From Clostridia bacterium (GTDB lineage Bacteria; Bacillota_A; Clostridia; Oscillospirales; Acutalibacteraceae), in NCBI GenBank assembly GCA_017397065.1, contig JAFQKE010000008.1, positions 1 through 11,655 of the forward strand: a stretch of 11,655 nucleotides of DNA, written 5' to 3'. The translations under genes were made by a program, and so were the position numbers. The notes beneath the pieces were generated by a model, which saw nothing but the letters and a program-made list of their open reading frames with translations, was not told the origin of the DNA and searched no databases. Each line of letters opens with the position of its first letter. The first letter of the stretch is position 1. Positions 6,971 to 11,655 of this stretch are shown piece by piece.

Positions 6971-8407
6971 TTAAAGACCTAGCTTGAACGGATTCATAAT
7001 TCCGTTGGGGTCAAGACTCTTTTTAAGTGCTTCAAATACCTGCATTGCAGGACCGTACTGCTCCTTCATAAGGCGACCGAGCTTAATACCAACGCCGTGA
7101 TGGTCATTTACAACACCACCGTGAGCTAAAGCGGCACGAACACCGCAGGTCCAAATTTCCTGATGTAAACGGAGTGCCTCAACGGGATCCTCGGGAACAT
7201 CCTTGCCCTCAACAATAAAGCGGTCGTAAATCATTGAGCCCCACTCATACCAGTGCGAGAAGTGAGCAATGAATTTAGCCTGTGGGAAGTTGGTTTCAAT
7301 AGCTTCCTTCATTGCCCAGTAGATTTCTTCAATCTTGCCGTAGGGAGCTATTGTATCCATTGTACCGAACATCTGAGGAATATCCATCATATGACCGGGA
7401 TAGAAGAAGGTGATTTTTTCCTTCCACCATTTTTCGCCATATTCCGAGCCTAAATCCTCGGCACCGTATTTTTTAAAGGTTTCAAGAAGAATTTTCTCCT
7501 CTACCTCTACCATTTCTTTAACACCCTCATAGGCTATGTTCATAAAAGCGCCCTTGCGCTCCACACCTACGATTTTCTTTATAAGTGAAGCGGTTTCAGC
7601 CTCATCATAAAGGCGCATAACAGATGGCTTGAATTTTTGTAAAAGCTCACGGGATGCTTCAAAAGCACCGTGCATATCCTGGAACAAGAAGCCTCTGAAG
7701 CGTCTTTCCTCAGGCTGATCAAAAATACGAATCTGAGCCTTTGTGATGATACCTAAAGTACCCTCAGAGCCTATGAAAATCTGATTAAGGTCGGGACCTG
7801 CGGCGTGCTTTGGTGCAGAGCAAGTTTCAATAATATCACCGTTGGGGAGAACAACCTCCATTTTAAGCACCATATCATCAATTTTGCCGTATTTGGTAGA
7901 AACAACGCCAATACCGCGGTGAGCCAAAAATCCACCTACTGTTGAGCAGGTAAGAGATGAGGGATAGTGCATTGTTGCCTTACCAACCTCGTTTGCCGCC
8001 CATTCAATATGCTTATAAATGGCACCTGTGCCGCACTCAATATACATACCCTCGGTATTAACTTCATAAATTTTATTCATTCTTTTGGTATCCAGCACAA
8101 TACCGCCGCAAACAGGAATAGCGCCGCCCTGTGTACCGCCGCCTGCACCCCAGGTAGTTACGGGGATTTTATAGTAATTAGCGATTTTAACAACCTTAGA
8201 AACCTCTTCTGCGTTTTCGGGGCAAACAACAAAATCTGCCTCGGGCATACGGCAACCTCTATCTGCCCACATTCTTGACAGCCAATAATAGTCAACGCTG
8301 TGGGTTACCTTGTCGATAGCTCTGGTGGAGCAGTTTTCTTTACCAACTGCATCCTCCAGCTCGGTTAAAATCATTGCGAATAAAAATTCGTTCATCTGAT
8401 ACTGCAT
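6971..8407 (-). CDS. FAD-binding oxidoreductase, GlcD/alkyl-DHAP-synthase (AGPS)-like, VAO/PCMH fold
   Basis: This 478-residue flavoprotein has the FAD-binding type 4 domain and the FAD-oxidase C-terminal domain. The FAD-binding glycine loop is WGAGGGTQGG at 86-95. SLTCSTVGGF at 151-160 and YGKIDDMV at 173-180 follow, and IGSEGTLGIIT is at 212-222. The C-terminal substrate-side block is AHGGVVNDHHGVG at 428-440, and the protein ends DPNGIMNPFKLG. The STVGG, YGxIxD, GPDxxxxxIGSEGTLG and HHGVG blocks resemble alkyl-dihydroxyacetonephosphate synthase more than lactate dehydrogenase; AGPS has three histidines where this has D-H-H. Bacterial relatives oxidise 2-hydroxy acids or other alcohols, or have no known substrate. 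The ATG at 8407 has AGGAG 8 nt upstream. The next gene encodes an Fe-S electron carrier and etfB lies at the operon end, so I infer an ETF-linked dehydrogenase for a polyol, sugar or sugar acid. The substrate cannot be read from sequence. Confidence 0.88.
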   Translation of the reverse strand: MQYQMNEFLFAMILTELEDAVGKENCSTRAIDKVTHSVDYYWLSRMWADRGCRMPEADFVVCPENAEEVSKVVKIANYYKIPVTTWGAGGGTQGGAIPVCGGIVLDTKRMNKIYEVNTEGMYIECGTGAIYKHIEWAANEVGKATMHYPSSLTCSTVGGFLAHRGIGVVSTKYGKIDDMVLKMEVVLPNGDIIETCSAPKHAAGPDLNQIFIGSEGTLGIITKAQIRIFDQPEERRFRGFLFQDMHGAFEASRELLQKFKPSVMRLYDEAETASLIKKIVGVERKGAFMNIAYEGVKEMVEVEEKILLETFKKYGAEDLGSEYGEKWWKEKITFFYPGHMMDIPQMFGTMDTIAPYGKIEEIYWAMKEAIETNFPQAKFIAHFSHWYEWGSMIYDRFIVEGKDVPEDPVEALRLHQEIWTCGVRAALAHGGVVNDHHGVGIKLGRLMKEQYGPAMQVFEALKKSLDPNGIMNPFKLGL

Positions 8408-8427
8408 TTTTTTAACTCCTTCATTTT

Positions 8428-9831
8428 TTATTTTACACTTTCATCAACCTTAAGGTTTTTGAAGTATTTGCAAAACTCTTTAATTTCTTTTCTGTAATCG
8501 CCCATTATTTCCACAAAATGGTGTATGTATGGACCCTCTATAATTCTATCCTCTATAGCTTGTAAATCCTCAAACTCGCCCCAAAGGTAGGTTCCGTGAG
8601 TCTGTGGACCTTCGGTGGTGTGGCAAACAAGGGGCAAAATCATATAATCTCCGCTTTCCTGATCAATACGGGCAACTGTGTAGGTACCGTCCTTGGCGCG
8701 AAGCCAGGCGCGTTGATTTACAAGCCTTGCCTTTGTACCCTCTGCCTTTTCACTTACAGGGAAGGGACCGCAATGCCACAAAAGCTCGGCGTTTTTGTTT
8801 TCGGGATGACGGACTGTAAATTCACCAAACAAAGGCTTACCCTCACCTAAGCTTGCGCATTTAAGCAGTGCCATTGTAAGCGCGCAGTGCATATCACTTT
8901 CGCAAGCCACCATATAACCCATTTCATTTAAAAGACCGTACAAAGCGCAAGGGGCAAGTCCATCAAACATAATGGGGGTTGCTGTCCAACATTCTGCCGA
9001 GATAATATCCAGATTAAACTCCTCAAACAAGTGCTTATACATAGCCACCATTGTAGCCATTCGTTTTAAATAGTTTGGGGTTAAATCGTCAAGCTCATAA
9101 TTCAAAAGAAAATACTGCTCATATTCTGCAATTTCATTGGCATAAAGCGCGGGCGCTGTTTTCATTCTCTGCTCAATAACAGCAAAGTTTATGGGAACTA
9201 TTCTCACACCGAATTTTTCCATAAGCTCCCCTTCGTTCCAAATAACAGAGAAGAATGGAGCAGGGCGCGCACCGACCTGACCAATACGCATACCCTTAAA
9301 GTTTTTAACCATACATACAACCCTGATAAAGCTTTCAAGCCCCGTTTTAAATTCATCGCTTTCCACTCGGCAACAAGGTAGGTGGGAAAAAGGAATATGA
9401 TACCGTTGAAACTGACGCGAAACACCAAAAAGTCCGCACTGCGAATCTGTAGGACGCATACCATCCACATAATATTCATCATCAAGGGGCGCCCACAAAA
9501 GCACAGGCTTGCCAATAGCCGCCGCAATGTCTGCCGCCGCTTCTTCGTTTCCGAAGTTACAGTTTATAATAAACACTGCATCAACATCGCTATCTTTAAA
9601 GCGGTTTATGATATCTGCAGCAGATGCATCATCAAAAATAAGGTCTTTGTGCCCAAGTCCTTTTGAATCAACAAATGAGACATTTTCGTTTGTAAAATTA
9701 TCCTCTATATATTTTACAAATCTTTCGCCTCGCTGTTCGGCCGAATACCACGTAAGAAAAGTTCCTTTTGGTCTATCCGTTGTATTACGACGCATAGGAA
9801 TAAGTCCAATTTTCACTTTGTAATCTAACAC
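8428..9831 (-). CDS. L-fucose/L-arabinose isomerase-fold protein of unknown specificity
   Basis: This is the first gene of the operon. The 467-residue protein starts at GTG 9831-9829, with AAGGAGA centred about 9 nt upstream. It shows the layout of the FucI/AraA fold: an N-terminal Rossmann-like part (KIGLIPM at 7-13; DAVFIINCNFGNEEAA at 84-99), a middle domain, and a C-terminal barrel. Candidate metal or catalytic residues in the FucI pattern are E280 (SAECW), D313 in CESD at 310-313, and H437 or H438 (GPYIHHF). It is clearly shorter than E. coli-type FucI (about 590 residues) and closer to the length of AraA-like or uncharacterised isomerase-like proteins. Such enzymes interconvert aldoses and ketoses with a divalent metal. 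The nearby FGGY kinase and class II aldolase echo the FucI-FucK-FucA order of reactions, but no fucose-specific evidence exists. The next gene starts after 20 nt. No symbol is given because the substrate is unknown. Confidence 0.78.
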   Translation of the reverse strand: MLDYKVKIGLIPMRRNTTDRPKGTFLTWYSAEQRGERFVKYIEDNFTNENVSFVDSKGLGHKDLIFDDASAADIINRFKDSDVDAVFIINCNFGNEEAAADIAAAIGKPVLLWAPLDDEYYVDGMRPTDSQCGLFGVSRQFQRYHIPFSHLPCCRVESDEFKTGLESFIRVVCMVKNFKGMRIGQVGARPAPFFSVIWNEGELMEKFGVRIVPINFAVIEQRMKTAPALYANEIAEYEQYFLLNYELDDLTPNYLKRMATMVAMYKHLFEEFNLDIISAECWTATPIMFDGLAPCALYGLLNEMGYMVACESDMHCALTMALLKCASLGEGKPLFGEFTVRHPENKNAELLWHCGPFPVSEKAEGTKARLVNQRAWLRAKDGTYTVARIDQESGDYMILPLVCHTTEGPQTHGTYLWGEFEDLQAIEDRIIEGPYIHHFVEIMGDYRKEIKEFCKYFKNLKVDESVK

Positions 9832-9838
9832 TTTGATC

Positions 9839-9845
9839 TCTCCTT
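9839..9845 (-). promoter_or_regulatory. Ribosome binding site supporting the GTG start of the first operon gene
   Basis: The minus strand reads AAGGAGA here, about 7 nt before GTG 9831-9829. The next in-frame ATG is at codon 13 and has no comparable site, so the GTG start is preferred. Confidence 0.7.
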
Positions 9846-9858
9846 GAAAATATTTCCG
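9845..9858. promoter_or_regulatory. Putative operator box 3 (12/14 match to the palindrome)
   Basis: TGAAAATATTTCCG matches the perfect box at 9897-9910 in 12 of 14 positions. It lies downstream of the operon -10 box, in the 5' leader just before the ribosome binding site. Its centre is 52 bp from that of the perfect box, close to five helical turns, which would allow looping. Confidence 0.4.
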
Positions 9859-9882
9859 TTTTTTGTAATTATTTGCTTGAAT

Positions 9883-9911
9883 ATTGTATCATAATATGAA
9901 AATATTTTCAA
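9883..9911 (-). promoter_or_regulatory. Promoter of the catabolic operon
   Basis: On the minus strand a TTGAAA -35 box (9911-9906) is followed by a 17-nt spacer and a TACAAT -10 box (9888-9883). Each box differs from the sigma-A consensus by one base. Transcription would begin near 9876, about 45 nt before the GTG start. A perfect 14-bp palindrome overlaps the -35 box. Confidence 0.7.
9897..9910. promoter_or_regulatory. Putative RpiR operator, perfect 14-bp palindrome (box 1)
   Basis: TGAAAATATTTTCA is its own reverse complement. It overlaps the -35 box of the operon promoter, where a bound repressor would block RNA polymerase. Near copies lie at 9845 and 9920. A/T-rich TGAAA...TTTCA dyads are the sort of site RpiR-family regulators use, and an rpiR gene is adjacent. 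Binding is inferred. Confidence 0.6.
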
Positions 9912-9919
9912 GTATAAAA

Positions 9920-9933
9920 TGAAATTTTTTTCA
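9920..9933. promoter_or_regulatory. Putative operator box 2 (12/14 match)
   Basis: TGAAATTTTTTTCA matches the perfect box in 12 of 14 positions and keeps both TGAAA and TTTCA arms. It ends 2 bp before the rpiR -35 box and could serve autoregulation. Its centre is 23 bp from box 1. Confidence 0.45.
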
Positions 9934-9935
9934 AT

Positions 9936-9964
9936 TTGACATACTTTTTTAAATCGTGTATAAT
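9936..9964 (+). promoter_or_regulatory. Promoter of rpiR, perfect sigma-A consensus
   Basis: TTGACA at 9936-9941, a 17-nt spacer, and TATAAT at 9959-9964 form an exact consensus promoter. The start of transcription should be near 9971, leaving a leader of about 28 nt before the ATG at 9999. It is divergent from the operon promoter. Confidence 0.85.
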
Positions 9965-9987
9965 AAAAACAAGAAAATCATTTCAAA

Positions 9988-9992
9988 AGAGG
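9988..9992 (+). promoter_or_regulatory. Ribosome binding site deciding the rpiR start
   Basis: AGAGG sits 6 nt before ATG 9999, downstream of the predicted transcription start near 9971. This excludes the longer open frame beginning at 9936. Confidence 0.75.
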
Positions 9993-9998
9993 TACAAA

Positions 9999-10835
9999 AT
10001 GGATAGAATTTCATTACAAATAAAGTTACTATATGATAAAATGGGAAAGGCCGAGAAAAGAATTGCAGACTGGATTTTTGAAAATCCGGGAAAAATCATT
10101 TCTTTATCGATAGTAGAACTTGCAGAACAATGCGAATGTGGAGAAGCAACAATAGTAAGATTTGCAAAAAGACTGCGGCTCAATGGTTTTCAGGAATTGA
10201 AGTTTTCTCTGGCATCTGAAAACGGCGGTTCGCCTGCAAGTAACCACATTACAGAAAGCGATTCCGCATTCGAAATTTATCAAAAAGTGTGTAACGACAT
10301 TTATCTCTCTTTAGAAAAAACCAAAAGCTCGTTAAAAGAAAATTTGCTAGGTGAAGCAGCCGAAAAAATCTGCAAAGCCAATAAAATTGTGATATTCGGT
10401 CTTGGAAACTCATCTGCAATTGCTATTGATGCAAGTCATAAATTTATGCGTGCAGGACTTAATGCTATTTCTTATACAGACAATCATATGCAGGTTATTG
10501 CAGCATCGCACCTAAAAGAAAACGATGTTGCAATAGGAATTTCGCACTCGGGCTCATCAAAGGATGTTGTTGAAGCCCTGAAAATAGCAAAAGAACATAA
10601 CGCAACAACAATTGCTATAACCAACAGCGGTAAATCGCCTATTTTAAGGCAAAGTGATATCGTTCTTTCTACTGCATCCGAAGAAACGCGATATAACATA
10701 CTTGCACTAAATTCAAGAATTGCGCAACTTGCAATAATTGACACATTATATTTTTATATTGTATACAGCCGTTCTAAAGATGCTTTAAGATCAATACAAG
10801 AAACGGAACACTCTCTTCTTACCAAAAAATATTAA
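9999..10835 (+). CDS. RpiR-family transcriptional regulator (HTH + SIS domain)
   Basis: This 278-residue protein has the two-domain RpiR plan. The N-terminal HTH (about residues 1-75) contains SLSIVELAEQCECGEATIVR at 35-54 followed by FAKRLRLNGFQELK, typical of the family. The C-terminal SIS domain (about 120-255) has VIFGLGNSSAIA at 131-142 and GISHSGSSKDVVEAL at 180-194, which bind phosphorylated sugars. The start is set at ATG 9999 because AGAGG lies 6 nt upstream. The frame is open back to 9936, but that start would fall inside the promoter. RpiR proteins repress or activate sugar and inositol genes in response to sugar phosphates; some bacterial IolR regulators belong to this family. It is divergently transcribed from the operon with operator-like boxes between them, so it probably controls both. 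It is not an isomerase despite the name. Confidence 0.92.
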   Translation: MDRISLQIKLLYDKMGKAEKRIADWIFENPGKIISLSIVELAEQCECGEATIVRFAKRLRLNGFQELKFSLASENGGSPASNHITESDSAFEIYQKVCNDIYLSLEKTKSSLKENLLGEAAEKICKANKIVIFGLGNSSAIAIDASHKFMRAGLNAISYTDNHMQVIAASHLKENDVAIGISHSGSSKDVVEALKIAKEHNATTIAITNSGKSPILRQSDIVLSTASEETRYNILALNSRIAQLAIIDTLYFYIVYSRSKDALRSIQETEHSLLTKKY

Positions 10836-10858
10836 TTATAATAAAAAGGATTTAAATT

Positions 10859-11640
10859 ATGGATTTCTCACAACTACATAAATATATGCGCTTATATGCA
10901 AAGGAAGATAGCATACTCAATTTTAATCTCAGCGTTTATTATAACCACATCAATGTATATAGTAGCAAGAAAAATACAAGACCTTTTACCAAAAACTTGT
11001 ATAGCATTAATTCCATTGGAAGATTAATATGCTGCGTGGCTTTAATGAAACAAATTCAGGATAAAAAGATTTCGCTATGTGATAAAGTATCAGAACTTTT
11101 ATCAATTGATTGTCCTGACATTACTATAAGTGATTTTATGCATTTTTTCTTTTATGCAGATACAGAAGACAAAATATATAACTTTACAAATATGAAAAAG
11201 ATAATTGAAAATTGTTTAGAGGAAACATTCAATGATTATATTCTAAAAAGCGTTATTAAGCCATTAAAAATGAAATCAGCCTCGTTCTCTTCGGATACCG
11301 ATAAATTCATTGTGGCAACAATTGATGATTATGCACGATTTTGCGACACTATTTGCGCGGGCGCCGACCGCATTATAAAATATTATCCAAAGAAAGCATT
11401 AACACCTTAACTGATGATATAATTTTCAAAGGTGAAACAACTAATAACAGGATTATAAATCTAAAAAACAACAATAGTTTTATAGTCATCGATTTCTCAA
11501 GCAAAATCACTATTGTATTTGCTCAATATTCTCAAAACACATCAAACGAACAGTTTGAAAAATATGAAAAAATAGAGGAAATGGTATATAACGGGAGTGG
11601 CGTTAACACTTGGTCTAAAGGTTTTAATGTTTTCCCTTAA
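10859..11640 (+). pseudogene. Decayed serine hydrolase (beta-lactamase / class C penicillin-binding-protein fold), frameshifted
   Basis: The first frame (10859-11410) gives 183 residues resembling the beta-lactamase-like serine hydrolases: LYSINSIGRLICCVALMKQ at 47-65, DKKISLCDKVSELL at 68-81, KPLKMKSASF at 134-143, and DDYARFCDTICAGA at 156-169. The expected continuation (ILSKESINTLTDD, then a C-terminal segment to 11640) is in another frame. The join falls at the A-run 11377-11380, as after loss of one A; the repaired protein would be about 260 residues. The catalytic SxxK reads SIGR (S52-R55), the YxN motif appears as FTN (109-111), and the usual LLxHTSG stretch reads FMHFFFYAD. Even the repaired product is therefore probably not a working enzyme. 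AAAAGGA lies 8 nt before the ATG, and the gene follows rpiR by 23 nt, probably on the same transcript. It is visibly more A/T-rich than the operon. Programmed frameshifting or a sequencing error are less likely alternatives. Confidence 0.6.
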
Positions 11641-11655
11641 TTCCTATATTCTAAA

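Noticed and set aside
9204..9527. Minus-strand open frame of 107 codons inside the fucose-isomerase-fold gene
   Set aside because: Shadow frame of a supported coding region; no domain is recognised in it.
8428..9831. Calling the first operon gene a true L-fucose isomerase (fucI)
   Set aside because: It is over 100 residues shorter than canonical FucI and no other fucose-specific gene is present; only the fold and possible metal residues are supported.
9936..9998. Longer N-terminus for the RpiR regulator
   Set aside because: The extension would lie over the -35 and -10 boxes and upstream of the expected transcription start; AGAGG points to ATG 9999.
11341..11640. Independent small gene of 99 codons at the right edge
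   Set aside because: It begins with TTG without a ribosome site and reads as the frame-shifted C-terminal part of the serine-hydrolase gene.
1..11655. Mobile elements, CRISPR arrays, tRNA or rRNA genes
   Set aside because: No transposase or integrase, no regularly spaced repeats, no cloverleaf-like or rRNA-like sequence was seen on either strand.

Overview
The window looks like part of the chromosome of an anaerobic, low-to-moderate GC Bacillota (Clostridia), probably from the gut. The evidence is A/T-rich intergenic DNA, strong AGGAG-type ribosome binding sites, near-consensus sigma-A promoters, and an electron-transfer-flavoprotein / Fe-S / flavin-oxidase set typical of strict anaerobes. 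No marker gene fixes the genus, so this placement is an inference.

Positions 9831 down to 1 hold one tightly packed minus-strand operon of at least nine genes that runs off the left edge. In transcription order they are: an L-fucose/L-arabinose-isomerase-fold protein with a GTG start; an FAD-binding oxidoreductase of the GlcD/alkyl-DHAP-synthase (AGPS) type; a two-[4Fe-4S] electron-transfer protein; a class II fructose-bisphosphate-aldolase family protein (IolJ-like); a PfkB sugar kinase (IolC-like position); a 5-deoxy-glucuronate isomerase (IolB); a class I mannose-6-phosphate isomerase family protein; an FGGY sugar kinase; and the ETF beta subunit (cut by the edge, with etfA expected next). 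Most junctions are 20 nt or less, and two overlap (iolC-like/iolB, FGGY/etfB). The exception is a 66-nt gap before the ManA-like gene, which carries a 12-bp stem-loop.

Positions 9832-9998 are a divergent control region with a promoter facing each way. The rpiR promoter is a perfect TTGACA-17-TATAAT. The operon promoter is TTGAAA-17-TACAAT. Three 14-bp A/T-rich boxes (one perfect palindrome, two 12/14 copies) look like operators. The plus-strand gene is an RpiR-family regulator with an HTH and a phosphosugar-sensing SIS domain, the obvious candidate for controlling the operon. Right of it, 10859-11640 is a decayed serine-hydrolase (beta-lactamase-fold) gene with a frameshift and altered catalytic residues.

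Taken together, the operon combines sugar/inositol-type carbon chemistry (three isomerase families, two kinase families, one aldolase) with a redox arm (AGPS-like flavoprotein, Fe-S protein, ETF). My inference is that a polyol, sugar or sugar acid is oxidised by the flavoprotein, that its electrons go to the Fe-S protein and ETF, and that the carbon is isomerised, phosphorylated and cleaved to trioses. The upstream inositol enzymes IolG, IolE and IolD are not in the window and neither is a transporter, so this does not look like a standard iol operon. The most interesting points are the ETF-linked oxidation module and the Fe-S protein whose two CCG-type domains have lost their cysteine ligands.
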